A stretch of DNA of 37,688 nucleotides from Anaerolineae bacterium (GCA_015486845.1 WFQU01000103.1:1-37688), one strand, 5' to 3'; shown: positions 7,817 through 15,964, counted from the stretch's first letter. Translations and numbers: made by a program. The notes: generated by a model not told the origin, from the letters alone.

Positions 7817-9763
7817 TCAGCCCGATTCCTGGGGTGGTGGCTGGGCTCCATTTTGGCCGACAGCAGAAGATTCCTGGGCCTCCATTTCCTGCAGAATGCG
7901 CGCCACTTCGGCAATGGCGATGCGTTGTTTGCGATATAAGTCCGACTCGCTCATAGCCAATTTTTGTGCTACCTCGTGCACCTTTTTCCCCTGGATGAAT
8001 TTAAGCTCCAGGATATTGTACAGAATCCATTCTGAAGTGGTCATGTGCCGTTGTCCTTCTGGTCGCAATTGTTCAATGGCTTGCAGCAATACCGATTGGA
8101 GAGCTCGGGTTGGATGTTTACCCCGAGCTATTTCCTCGTTCACAGAGCGCAATGTGAGCAACGGACTTTCGTGCAGTCGAGGCCCGCCCCACAAATGCGT
8201 CAGTGCCTGGTGCACCAATTTGATCATATCCTGTTGTCGCAATGAGGCCGGCATGACGCCAGAGCTGCCCGATTCCAAGACAAGCCGTTGGCTTAAGCCG
8301 TGAGTCTTCTGCAATTGGGCAATAGTCGGCATAATATCTTGCACGATGGCAAAAATACCCCACTGCAAATAACGATCCTGCACGGCCGCTTCCGCTTTCA
8401 TTAGCCACGGTTCTAAAGAATCATAGGCATCTTCAGCCAACGGCGGCGCCTCCGGCGGAACGGCGATGCCGAGTAACCCAATCACCAGTTTTCTTTCCGG
8501 CGCGAAAAGCGGCGCAATCCAAAAACCATCGAAACAGTGCAAACGGTGCGCTTTTGCTGGTTCATCTTTCTGCAGCGAAAATAACAACTGGGCTAAATTA
8601 TGACCTGTCAAGAAATGCAACGCCGGCGCTGCCGGACCATACGCCACTTCCAATTGCCATTCGTCATCGTTCATCGTGGCCACGAAACCGTGCATCGCGT
8701 GTAACTGGCTACAGATGAGCAACAGGATGTTATTCAAGAATTGCCGTAGGTCGCTGGTTGTCAAAAGCCGTTCGTTTAGCTCGGCCAACCAATCCAATTC
8801 CTGGCGATCATGCGTGTATATCAATCGATCCAGTACTGGTTCGATCCAGTGGATAGCAGCTTGCAGGGCAATGATCGCTGTGGCGATGGCAAAAATCCAA
8901 AGAAAATCTCGGGGCATGCCCATCACTTTGTCCAAGCGACTGATGATTAACGTGATTATAATGACCAACCCGGCTAAGGCCGGGCCGCGCAGCAAAAAAC
9001 GCAGCATATTGCGACGGATCATCCGGTCCGGCCACAAGCCGCCGTAATAGGCAACGACATAAGCCATCACTACGATCATAGTCGCCATGATCACCGAACC
9101 GACTAAGTTGACGCTTAAGACTAATTCAACGGTTTCGTGGTTGGTAGAGTTAGCAAATGCCAAATACGGGAAGACAGCCACACCAGGCGCAGCGAAAGAA
9201 AGGCCTAAATAAAGTGCTCTGCGCCGGGCTTCCGGCGTTAGTGCTTGCTGGTAGCCCCGGTAAGCCGTGTACATACCGTAACTCAAGGTGCCCACGTAAT
9301 AAACGACGAAGAAAGGGAAAAGCGGGCCGGCTTTCAACACATTCAACGGCGGTCGGTACGAAAGGCTGGTCACCAATAAATCGCTAAACAGCACCAGCGG
9401 CATCAAAAAAGTGCTCAAAAGATAGCTGCCAATAACGGCTGCCCGGCGCCGGGCAGATGGAAACTGTCCCCGGAAAAGGCCATCCGTGATGTGCAAATAG
9501 GCTGCAGGCACGAAAACAATGCCTAACCACTGTAGTTGCAACCAATGCCGGGCGCTAATTTCGGAAGTAGCGCGCGGCACAACGATGTCCCCGGCGTAAA
9601 CAACCATGACACAGCCCAATAGAATCGCAAAACTCAAGGAAATATCGTTGCGAACATTGGCCAATGTATAAACAATAAGCGAAAGAACCAAGATAACAAC
9701 GCTGGAGGATATCAGTAAATTGGCGAAAGAAAGCCAATCGAGCCACGACAAAGCGTACAGCAT
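7817..9763 (-). CDS. 7TM sensor protein with GAF-like region and C-terminal HTH-like output domain
   Basis: Residues 1-310 hold about eight hydrophobic segments like the N-terminal 7TM sensor module of some histidine kinases. A helical linker and GAF-like region follow (about 325-460; LDWLAELNERLLTTSDLRQF). No histidine-kinase H-box, ATPase N/G boxes or GGDEF motif is present. The end (about 505-625) has HLWGGPRLHESPLL, then WILYNILELKF and KVHEVAQKLAMSESDLYRKQR, which reads as a helix-turn-helix-like domain. To my knowledge this pairing is typical of Chloroflexota proteins of unknown mechanism. The ATG follows AGAAGGA by 6 nt. It is the first gene of a probable operon with the SLC13-like permease. 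Confidence 0.75.
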   Translation of the reverse strand: MLYALSWLDWLSFANLLISSSVVILVLSLIVYTLANVRNDISLSFAILLGCVMVVYAGDIVVPRATSEISARHWLQLQWLGIVFVPAAYLHITDGLFRGQFPSARRRAAVIGSYLLSTFLMPLVLFSDLLVTSLSYRPPLNVLKAGPLFPFFVVYYVGTLSYGMYTAYRGYQQALTPEARRRALYLGLSFAAPGVAVFPYLAFANSTNHETVELVLSVNLVGSVIMATMIVVMAYVVAYYGGLWPDRMIRRNMLRFLLRGPALAGLVIIITLIISRLDKVMGMPRDFLWIFAIATAIIALQAAIHWIEPVLDRLIYTHDRQELDWLAELNERLLTTSDLRQFLNNILLLICSQLHAMHGFVATMNDDEWQLEVAYGPAAPALHFLTGHNLAQLLFSLQKDEPAKAHRLHCFDGFWIAPLFAPERKLVIGLLGIAVPPEAPPLAEDAYDSLEPWLMKAEAAVQDRYLQWGIFAIVQDIMPTIAQLQKTHGLSQRLVLESGSSGVMPASLRQQDMIKLVHQALTHLWGGPRLHESPLLTLRSVNEEIARGKHPTRALQSVLLQAIEQLRPEGQRHMTTSEWILYNILELKFIQGKKVHEVAQKLAMSESDLYRKQRIAIAEVARILQEMEAQESSAVGQNGAQPPPQESG

Positions 9764-9775
9764 AGTTAGTCCTTC

Positions 9776-9919
9776 TATAACGATTCAGCCCAACGACTAT
9801 AAGTCACGGCAACATCCGCAAAAGTGCCCCACGGTGACTGGCAGGCAACCTGCGCAGGCAGGTTTCGCAACTGTGGCAGCGATTTCCAATCGCCGGACGA
9901 GGTAGGCTGAATCGTTATA
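9776..9919. mobile_element. Non-autonomous TIR-flanked element (MITE-like) carrying module A
   Basis: A 144-bp segment is bounded by perfect 15-bp inverted repeats, TATAACGATTCAGCC (9776-9790) and GGCTGAATCGTTATA (9905-9919). If the outer TATA is a target duplication, the TIR proper is ACGATTCAGCC. The interior is module A of the repeat family (also at 25003-25110 and 37407-37470), with hairpins including GCGATT/AATCGC. It encodes no protein and fits the gap between the sensor gene RBS and the GNAT stop codon, about 10 nt from each. The copies at 25 kb and 37 kb lack these TIRs. Confidence 0.55.
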
Positions 9920-9928
9920 TCCCTCTCT

Positions 9929-10471
9929 TTACCGCAGCAGCGCTGTAAGAAAGATGGCAATATCTCCATTGCTGAAGTGGTCATCGTGGTACCCACTCAT
10001 GTAAAAGTTATACTTCTGCAAGAAACGAATCAGCGGATAGGCTTTCGTTGGCACCGCCGCAAAAATACGCGTCACGTCCTGCTCTTTGGCCCAGCCGACA
10101 CCCCGCTTTAACAATTGAGCGCCAATTCCCTGGCGTCGCCATTCCGGTGCCACGACGATGTGGTGCAACCAGGCAAAGGATTCCCACGGTTTCGTGGCTA
10201 AATCAATGAAACCTACCACTTGTTTCTCGTCCGAGCTCAAAGCGGCCAAAACGCATTGTCGTTCCCGGTAATGATGGAAAACGGTGTCTTCAATATCCGG
10301 ACAATGCATCCGAACCGGTCGAGGCAAACGAGCACGCCGAAACGTCACCGAGAAGTTATCCTCTGTTTGCTGAGGCTCCATTTGCCAAACATATTGCGTC
10401 TCGAAACGGCTATCAAGATGAAAACAAGCATTTAGCTCTTGCAAATCAGGTCGTCGTATGCGCACATACAT
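9929..10471 (-). CDS. GNAT family N-acetyltransferase
   Basis: This is an acetyl-CoA-dependent acyltransferase of about 180 residues. The GNAT core is clear: a beta strand, AWLHHIVVAPEWRRQGIGAQLLKRGVGWAKE (motif A, with the Q/RxxGxG/A pyrophosphate loop RRQGIGAQ), then YPLIRFLQKYNFYMSGY (motif B). The N-terminal part includes RIRRPDLQELNACF, as in a family of Chloroflexota GNATs with long N-termini. I start at the ATG at 10471. A TTG at 10537 would add 22 residues, and AAGGA lies about 17 nt upstream of the ATG, so the start is not certain. A TAAAAT -10-like box lies just upstream. The substrate (small molecule or protein N-terminus) is unknown. Confidence 0.83.
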   Translation of the reverse strand: MYVRIRRPDLQELNACFHLDSRFETQYVWQMEPQQTEDNFSVTFRRARLPRPVRMHCPDIEDTVFHHYRERQCVLAALSSDEKQVVGFIDLATKPWESFAWLHHIVVAPEWRRQGIGAQLLKRGVGWAKEQDVTRIFAAVPTKAYPLIRFLQKYNFYMSGYHDDHFSNGDIAIFLTALLR

Positions 10472-10626
10472 AGTATTTAATCGCCGTTTCCTTTCCGCAA
10501 AGTGAGCATCTGTTTCTGCCCCTTGTGTATCACGCAAGCTATTTTATCACGAATTGGCGTCAGGGGAAAGGTCGTCGCAAGCTATGTGTAGCCTGCGTGC
10601 ATTTTAGCCCGGCTGTTACAGCAATT

Positions 10627-10671
10627 AGGACGCAGATGAACGCTGGCTGCGCACGCAGATAAAAAATAATG
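10627..10671 (-). repeat. Intergenic repeat, module D, inverted copy
   Basis: On the minus strand this reads TTTTTTATCTGCGTGCGCAG, then CAGCGTTCATCTGCGTCCT, closely matching the + strand at 17193-17245 and, in part, 21640-21675 and 25103-25140. The orientation is opposite to those copies. Similar CTGCGTnnATCTGCGT phrases also occur in other bacteria to my recollection; I cannot search here. Confidence 0.65.
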
Positions 10672-10727
10672 GCGAAAAGATAAGCCTGATGACATCATTA
10701 TTAGCGAAGCGCTGCACTTTCCCCAAC

Positions 10728-10985
10728 ACCGGCGTCGAGGCTTTAGCCGGTGGTAGACCCACTCACCCACCTAAAGGCTTGACGCCAGCCACCCCCATGC
10801 CCGGGGCTGAAAGCCGCCGGGCTACGTCAAGTTCAAGCCCGCTTTAGCGGGCTGTCTCGCCACAGCCCCCTTCAGGGGGCTTTTTGGCCACGTAGCACGG
10901 GGATTTGACCCCCGTGCGCTCGGGCGGAGAACGCCGGCGAATAGAAGTTCAACTTCTTCGAGAAGTTGAACTTCTTAAAGGGAGC
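10728..10985 (+). repeat. Intergenic repeat, module B variant with inverted 5' segment
   Basis: Positions 10728-10785 are the reverse complement of the module B palindromic segment seen directly at 37608-37660 (GGTGG/CCACC stem, GGCTAAAGCCTC). From about 10796 the module B 3' part runs in direct orientation: an added hairpin AGCCCGC/GCGGGCT, then AGCCCCCT (10864-10871) with AGGGGGCT (10874-10881) and TTTTT, then GCACGGGG/CCCCGTGC, then the 15-bp stem AGAAGTTCAACTTCT (10943-10957) with 10961-10975 and loop TCG. The mixed orientation shows the modules can be reshuffled. The gap from 10472 to 11496 contains no convincing gene. Confidence 0.8.
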
Positions 10986-11012
10986 CTAATTTTTTAGGCG
11001 CCCTGCGGAGTT

Positions 11013-11114
11013 TGTCATTGCGAGGCCCGGCAGGGCCATGGCAATCTTCCTCACTGGCGTTGGGGATTGCTTGACCAAAAAGAGGGTCACACTGTCGCTT
11101 CGCTCGCAATGACA
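11013..11114. repeat. Short dispersed repeat with TGTCATTGCGAG inverted ends
   Basis: A 102-bp segment has 12-bp perfect inverted ends, TGTCATTGCGAG (11013-11024) and CTCGCAATGACA (11103-11114). The interior GGCAATC and GGATTGC also pair. I recall this CATTGCGAG...CTCGCAATG type of small palindromic repeat from many unrelated bacterial genomes. It carries no gene. Only one copy is in the window. Confidence 0.65.
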
Positions 11115-11149
11115 CGACTGATTTGAAGGCGTTGCGCCAGCTATATTTA

Positions 11150-11268
11150 GGGGTGACCTCTCCTCTAAGCTGCGCTGCGCTTAGCTTTTCCCCCTCCCCG
11201 ATACGGGGAGGGAAAGGCTTGCTGCCCCTTTGGACGGTAAGATAGAGGAGAGGTCTTATTTTCAAAAA
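11150..11268 (+). repeat. Intergenic repeat, module C, degenerate copy
   Basis: This copy matches 188-290: CTGCGCTGCGCTTAGCTTTT, then CCCCTCCCC with GGGGAGGG, then CTTGCTGCCC...GGTAAG, then GAGAGGTCTTATTTTCAAA. The second hairpin, perfect at 240-263, has decayed here. Unlike the first copy, it is followed by a promoter region rather than an RBS. Confidence 0.7.
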
Positions 11269-11284
11269 AGCTATCTTTGCAACC

Positions 11285-11314
11285 TTACAAAAGTGAAAGA
11301 TCCGATGTTATAAT
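11285..11314 (+). promoter_or_regulatory. Sigma-70-type promoter upstream of the sigma-factor operon
   Basis: TTACAA (11285-11290) and TATAAT (11309-11314) are separated by 18 nt, with an extended TGT directly before the -10. It is the best promoter candidate in the gap before the sigma-factor gene and implies a leader of about 175 nt. The match is to housekeeping sigma consensus; autoregulation by the ECF-like sigma cannot be judged. Confidence 0.5.
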
Positions 11315-11320
11315 AAGATG

Positions 11321-11496
11321 TCATTTTCATTCTCGGTAGAATAGAAGTGAATTAGCCTTACAGTTGTTGTGCTAATTACAAGAACCGCCATCAGAATCAG
11401 CGACCGGATTCGCCGGCCTACCGAACTGCCGGCAAGCCCGATGCCCTGCTACCCGCCAGGCGATTGCAGACCTTACTGCCCAGGTAAAACTATGCT
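11321..11496 (+). other. GC-rich leader of the sigma-factor mRNA
   Basis: The predicted 5' UTR switches from AT-rich to a GC-rich stretch (about 11385-11485) with self-complementary parts: GCCGGC (11412-11417) with GCCGGC (11428-11433), and CCTG/CAGG and GCAG/CTGC pairs further on. A 30-codon Cys-rich ORF (11441-11533, starting MPCYPPGDCRPYC) overlaps the sigma start in another frame but has no RBS. I recognise no known riboswitch class. Confidence 0.3.
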
Positions 11497-12039
11497 ATGC
11501 GTGATCACAACGTACTGCTACAGGAATGTTTAGCCAGACAAGAGCAAGCCTGGGCAGAATTACGACGCATGCTAACTGCTTTGTTGTATAGCGTGGGCCG
11601 GGAACGCTGTGGACTCGATCCGCCAGATGTTCCGGAAGTGGTGCAAGAAACACTGTTAACGCTACTGGCCGACGATATGGCTGTTCTGCGTCGCTTTCGG
11701 CATCAAAGTCGTTTTTCCACCTACCTGACCGGTGTCGCCCTCAACGTTTGCCGAAAATGGCGCAGCCGCTATCGAACTACTAATACCGTCCCGCTCATAG
11801 ATGACCTCTTACCTGCCACTTGGGATGATCAAAATCGTGTCGATTTCTGGAACCTTGTCGAGGTAGCACTATCTTCCTTAGACATGCGCATTCTCAGGTT
11901 GTATGCGGACGGTTACACGGCAGAGGAGATTGCTGCCAAACTATCTACCCACGCTGTGCCTTTGACCTCGAACAATGTTTATGTGCGCAAGCATCGAGCC
12001 CTGAAAACGATAAAACGATTCATTGAACAAAGTAAATAA
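11497..12039 (+). CDS. RNA polymerase sigma factor, ECF-like
   Basis: The protein has 180 residues with the two-domain plan of group 4 sigma factors. Region 2 is about residues 8-90 (VVQETLLTLLADDMAVLRRF, then STYLTGVALNVCRKWRSRYR, the -10 recognition part). Region 4 is about residues 120-178, an HTH (LRLYADGYTAEEIAAKL, then NNVYVRKHRALKTIKRFI) with an unusual loop, STHAVPLTS, between the helices. No anti-sigma gene is adjacent. It precedes the condensing-enzyme operon by 144 nt on the same strand and may control it. The start ATG has only a weak AGG upstream; a second ATG at 11492 is out of frame. Confidence 0.87.
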   Translation: MRDHNVLLQECLARQEQAWAELRRMLTALLYSVGRERCGLDPPDVPEVVQETLLTLLADDMAVLRRFRHQSRFSTYLTGVALNVCRKWRSRYRTTNTVPLIDDLLPATWDDQNRVDFWNLVEVALSSLDMRILRLYADGYTAEEIAAKLSTHAVPLTSNNVYVRKHRALKTIKRFIEQSK

Positions 12040-12183
12040 TACTTGCCTGATGACTTTTCCCCATACCGGAAAATATAAAACTTTTTTCGCCGCAGATTGT
12101 AAGAAATGCTCCTTTATTTTGTACTTATGTACGCATGCGGAGCGTGTGCATAATCCTATTTTCCTCTCTTAGAAAGGAGCATC

Positions 12184-13431
12184 ATGGAATCCTCATCCTA
12201 CATTTTCGACTGGAATCATCCCCCTGAAAGCATGCCAGTGCCCAACATCGCTGTTTGGGATGAGACTTTACGCGACGGTCTGCAATCTCCTTCTATTGTC
12301 GATCCTCCATTGGCGGATAAACTGGCAGTTTTACGCTTGTTAGTCAAAGTTGGGGTGCAAGGCGCAGATTTGGGATTGCCCGGTGCGAGCCAACGCCAAC
12401 GCAATCATGTTGCCGCGTTGGCCCGCATGATTGAGGAGGAACATCTGCCTATCTTCCCTTATGCAGCAGCACGAACGTTACGTGATGACATTGCACCCAT
12501 TGCCGAGATATCTCAGGAGGCCGGCATAGCAATGGGCGCAGCTATTTTCGTAGGCACGAGTTTCGTCCGGCAATACGTGGAATCTTGGACCATAGATTGG
12601 ATTCTGCGCCGAGTGGAAGAGAGCATCAGCTTTGCCGTTCAAGAAGGATTACAACCTCTTTTCGTGACGGAAGACACCACCCGTTCAAACCCCGAGACCT
12701 TACGCACCATCTATCGCACAGCGGTGGACAACGGGGCAACGCATGTCTACGTCTGCGACACAGTAGGCCACGCGACGCCGGACGGCACACGACGCGTTAT
12801 CCAACATATTCGCTCTGTTGTTGGTCCGGAGATTGGCATCACCTGGCACGGACACAATGATCGCGGCCTGGCTTTGGCCAACGCGTTGACGGCCATTGAA
12901 GCCGGCGCTAATGTCGCTGATGGCACAGCATTGGGCATCGGCGAGCGACTGGGGAATACACCTTTAGGACTTTTGCTACTTAACTTGAAATTATTAGGTT
13001 GGTTGGATCACGATCTCACTGCGTTGGACGAACTATGTCACTTTGTCGGTGAAATAACCCACATTACCATCCCGCCCAATTACCCGGCCATTGGCCGTGA
13101 CGCGTTTCGCACGAGCACGGGCATACACGCTGCAGCCATTATCAAAGCAATGGAACGAGAGGAAGGATGGCTGGCTAACCGTGTTTATTCTGGTATGCCG
13201 GCGGAATGGCTCGGCCGCAAACAGGAAATTCGAATTGGTCCCATGAGCGGCCGCTCCAATGTGCTTTACTGGTTGCGCAGCCGGGGTATTGAGCCGCAGG
13301 ATGGCCAGATCGAAGAGCTTTTATCCTGGGCTAAAGCATTGAACCGCGTGTTGGAGGAAAACGAAATCGAGGCTTTCCTGCACGCCCAAAAGCTGCACCA
13401 GATTCCGGCAGTGGAAGGCGGCGCGTCATGA
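12184..13431 (+). CDS. HMGL-family condensing enzyme (isopropylmalate/homocitrate/citramalate synthase-like)
   Basis: This TIM-barrel acyl-CoA-dependent aldol-type enzyme should condense acetyl-CoA (or another acyl-CoA) with a 2-oxo acid. Visible motifs are DETLRDGLQSP (D26, R30, D31), HGHNDRGLALANAL (H222 and H224, metal ligands) and GERLGNTPLG (N258, metal ligand). It has the catalytic barrel and a short C-terminal segment but no LeuA-type allosteric domain (415 residues versus more than 500 for leucine-regulated LeuA). LRDGLQ replaces the usual LRDGEQ of IPMS and homocitrate synthases. AGAAAGGAG precedes the ATG. Its stop overlaps the next start (ATGA). The partner genes indicate condensation followed by hydroxyl migration, as in LeuACD or the AAA lysine pathway, but the product is not known. 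Confidence 0.85.
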   Translation: MESSSYIFDWNHPPESMPVPNIAVWDETLRDGLQSPSIVDPPLADKLAVLRLLVKVGVQGADLGLPGASQRQRNHVAALARMIEEEHLPIFPYAAARTLRDDIAPIAEISQEAGIAMGAAIFVGTSFVRQYVESWTIDWILRRVEESISFAVQEGLQPLFVTEDTTRSNPETLRTIYRTAVDNGATHVYVCDTVGHATPDGTRRVIQHIRSVVGPEIGITWHGHNDRGLALANALTAIEAGANVADGTALGIGERLGNTPLGLLLLNLKLLGWLDHDLTALDELCHFVGEITHITIPPNYPAIGRDAFRTSTGIHAAAIIKAMEREEGWLANRVYSGMPAEWLGRKQEIRIGPMSGRSNVLYWLRSRGIEPQDGQIEELLSWAKALNRVLEENEIEAFLHAQKLHQIPAVEGGAS

Positions 13432-14762
13432 GCATGACCCTCGTGGAGAAAATCATTGCGGACCATGCTAATTTAGCAGAAGTCCACGCCGGCGAGATTG
13501 TCGTGGTCCATCCGGATTTAGTCTTAGCCAATGAGCTTTCTGGCATCTTAGCTATCGAGACTTTTTTTCGGCACGGACGTGATCACATTTTCGATCCGGA
13601 TCAGTGGGTTTTCGTGCCCGATCATTTCGTCCCGGCACGGGATATCCGAGCAGCGAACACTGCCCGGCGCTTTCGCGAATTCGCCTACGAAAACGGCATT
13701 CAGAAATATTACGAACTCGGCCGGGGCGGTATCGAACATGTCCTTTTGCCCCAAGAAGGGTTAATTTGGCCGGGTGCGTTGGTCATGGGCGGCGATTCCC
13801 ACACCTGCACGTACGGCGCATTGGGTGCCTTTGCCATTGGCGTCGGCAGCACCGATCTGGCTGCGCTCATGGTCAGTGGAGAGCTCTGGCTATCGGTTCC
13901 AGAAACGGTACAAATCGTTTATCGCGGCACGCCCAGCCCTTGGGTGGAAGGCAAAGATATGATTCTTTATACCTTAGGGCAAATTGGTGGCGATGGAGCA
14001 CATGGACAGGTTATGGAATTTCACGGTGCGTTGCTCAGAACGCTTTCCGCCGCCGATCGCTTTACCATGTGCAACATGGCAGTTGAAGGTGGTGCCATGA
14101 CCGGCATAATACCCCCTGATGCGGTTACACAAGCATATATCGTCGCTCATGGCAACAAATATTACGACGAAAAAGCACTTAGCACGACATACGGCAATGC
14201 CCACAAGATCATAGATATCGACATAACAGGCTTAGAGCCACAAGTCGCCCAACCTTTCTCGCCGGCCAACAGCGTTCCGGTCAGTGCCATCGGCGATGTG
14301 CCGCTGGATCAAGTCATGATTGGTTATTGCACCAATGGCCGGTTGGAAGATCTGCGCCGTGCCGCCCACATCCTGGCCGGTCGTAGTGTACACCCGCACA
14401 CGCGATTACTCATTACGCCAGGATCACAACAGGTTTACCAACAAGCCTCAGCCGAAGGATTATTGGATATCTTTTTAGCGGCCGGCGCGATGATTTCCCC
14501 GCCAAGTTGCGGCGCCTGCCTCGGTGGTCACTTAGGTGTTTTAGGTGCAGGTGAAACTGCCCTTTCTACCACGAATCGAAATTTCGTAGGGCGCGTCGGG
14601 GATGTCAAGAGTCGTGTCTATTTAAGTAATCCTACCGTAGCTGCTGCTTCAGCTGTCGCCGGGCGGATCATCGCCCCACAAGAATTACCCGGCCTGGTAT
14701 CCCATCCACAACAAGTCATCCCCACGACTGAACTTTGGTCCCCATTGGAGGTCACAGCATGA
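13428..14762 (+). CDS. Aconitase-superfamily large subunit (isopropylmalate isomerase/homoaconitase-like)
   Basis: This [4Fe-4S] hydro-lyase catalytic subunit has 444 residues, closer to the archaeal LeuC/HacA type than to the roughly 466-residue E. coli LeuC. The three cluster cysteines are present: C301 (GYCTNGR), C361 and C364 (PPSCGACLG). GGDSHTCTYGALGAFAIGVGSTDLA (122-145) matches the family signature. It would isomerise the 2-hydroxy acid made by the upstream synthase to the 3-hydroxy form through a dehydrated intermediate, together with the small subunit encoded next. The start overlaps the upstream stop (ATGA) and its own stop overlaps the next start, so translational coupling is likely. 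The substrate is not assigned. Confidence 0.9.
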   Translation: MSMTLVEKIIADHANLAEVHAGEIVVVHPDLVLANELSGILAIETFFRHGRDHIFDPDQWVFVPDHFVPARDIRAANTARRFREFAYENGIQKYYELGRGGIEHVLLPQEGLIWPGALVMGGDSHTCTYGALGAFAIGVGSTDLAALMVSGELWLSVPETVQIVYRGTPSPWVEGKDMILYTLGQIGGDGAHGQVMEFHGALLRTLSAADRFTMCNMAVEGGAMTGIIPPDAVTQAYIVAHGNKYYDEKALSTTYGNAHKIIDIDITGLEPQVAQPFSPANSVPVSAIGDVPLDQVMIGYCTNGRLEDLRRAAHILAGRSVHPHTRLLITPGSQQVYQQASAEGLLDIFLAAGAMISPPSCGACLGGHLGVLGAGETALSTTNRNFVGRVGDVKSRVYLSNPTVAAASAVAGRIIAPQELPGLVSHPQQVIPTTELWSPLEVTA

Positions 14763-15256
14763 TAGAAGGACATGTTTGGAAGTATGGCGACAATGTCGAT
14801 ACCGATGTGATTCTGCCCGGTCGTTATGTTTCCCTCACCAACCCGGCCGATTTGGCACAACATTGCCTGGAAGATTTAGACGCTGAATTTGCCCAGCATG
14901 TCCGGCCAGGCGACATTATCGTTGCTGGCAGTAATTTTGGCTGCGGCAGCTCTCGAGAAATGGCGCCTTTAGCCATCCAAGGCAGCGGCATTAGCTGCGT
15001 CATCGCAGCCAGCTTTGCGCCTATTTTCTATCGCAACGCTATCAACATCGGTCTACCTATCCTGGTAACACAACAAGTTGCCGCGGAAACCAAGCAAGGA
15101 GACATCTTGAACGTTGATTTATTAACCGGAAGGGTAGAAAACGTCCTCAACAGACGCATTTTTCAGGCTGAACCATTCCCCCTTTTGCTCAACGACATCA
15201 TTAGGTCAGGTGGTTTATTGCCATATTTGACAAATAATCGGCAAGGTTTAAAATAG
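14759..15256 (+). CDS. Aconitase-superfamily small subunit (LeuD/HacB-like)
   Basis: This 165-residue swivelling-domain subunit partners the large subunit encoded directly upstream. Diagnostic motifs are NVDTDVILPGRY (near residue 12) and GSNFGCGSSREMAPLAIQG (about 60-78), then AASFAPIFYRNAINIGLP. The start is the ATG at 14759 after GGAGG; a more upstream in-frame GTG would put the RBS inside the gene. The loop after the DTD motif reads RYVSLTNP. From memory, IPMI small subunits have YLV(Y/M) and homoaconitases YLRT here, so this loop matches neither well and hints at a different substrate. Confidence 0.9.
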   Translation: MIEGHVWKYGDNVDTDVILPGRYVSLTNPADLAQHCLEDLDAEFAQHVRPGDIIVAGSNFGCGSSREMAPLAIQGSGISCVIAASFAPIFYRNAINIGLPILVTQQVAAETKQGDILNVDLLTGRVENVLNRRIFQAEPFPLLLNDIIRSGGLLPYLTNNRQGLK

Positions 15257-15268
15257 GAGAAACCAAGC

Positions 15269-15964
15269 ATGCAAATTTATACCAAGACAAGAGAGACCCC
15301 CATGGCATTGTATGTTATCAATCACGAGACAATTCGACAAGCAGGGCAAATCCTATTGGAAGGTGGCCTCGTGCTCTTTCCTACAGGGTGCATTTACGCA
15401 CTTTTCGTGCGGGCAGATGATCCACAAGCCGTTGATCGTTTACGCTTCGTCAAGCAACGCCCACCTGAACAAGGTGTATCATTAGTCGTTCCACCAGAAG
15501 TTTTGCCACAGTTCGCTGATGTTGGCCGCTGGTCTGTGAATATGCTCCGACATATTTACCAGTGGCCGGTAGGCCTGTTATTCCAGGCGTTACCACACAC
15601 GCCAAATACAGTGATCGTCAACGGTAATGTGCTTAACCTTTGGCACGATGCTTATCCGCCATTGCGCGCACTCTGGGAAGCGGCCGGCGGCGTACCCATT
15701 GCCGGCACTTCGGCCAATCTACGCGGGCGCCCCGGTCACTACACATTTGCTGGCAGCTGGCGCGATCTGAATCCCTATATCGATTTAGGCGTTTCGGCAG
15801 AAGAGCCCATGACGTATAACAATTCCACAACACTCATCGATATGGAAGCTACGCCGCCTCGGGTTATCCGGCAGGGCGCTATTTCTGTGACAGAGGTACA
15901 GCATTTCATCTTGCCGGATGTGATTGCCGACCCCTACATGACCGTAGCCAAGTCAGCACCGTGA
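15269..15964 (+). CDS. YciO/YrdC-domain protein (Sua5-related)
   Basis: This 231-residue protein has the YrdC fold, which binds double-stranded RNA and nucleotides and in Sua5/TsaC makes threonylcarbamoyl-AMP for tRNA t6A. The segments fit the YciO branch: LLEGGLVLFPTGCIYALFV, FVKQRPPEQGVSLVV, PIAGTSANLRG and NNSTTLIDMEATPPRVIRQG. The typical PT(E/D)T(V/S)YGLG is altered to PTGCIYALF, so it may not be the housekeeping t6A enzyme. AGGAGA precedes the ATG, 12 nt after the LeuD-like stop. The location at the end of an isomerase operon is unexpected. A carbamoyl-transfer or regulatory role is possible but unsupported. Confidence 0.82.
   Translation: MQIYTKTRETPMALYVINHETIRQAGQILLEGGLVLFPTGCIYALFVRADDPQAVDRLRFVKQRPPEQGVSLVVPPEVLPQFADVGRWSVNMLRHIYQWPVGLLFQALPHTPNTVIVNGNVLNLWHDAYPPLRALWEAAGGVPIAGTSANLRGRPGHYTFAGSWRDLNPYIDLGVSAEEPMTYNNSTTLIDMEATPPRVIRQGAISVTEVQHFILPDVIADPYMTVAKSAP

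Noticed and set aside
10975-11265. 96-codon minus-strand frame in the repeat cluster
   Set aside because: It is composed of repeat module C and the palindromic element read backwards.
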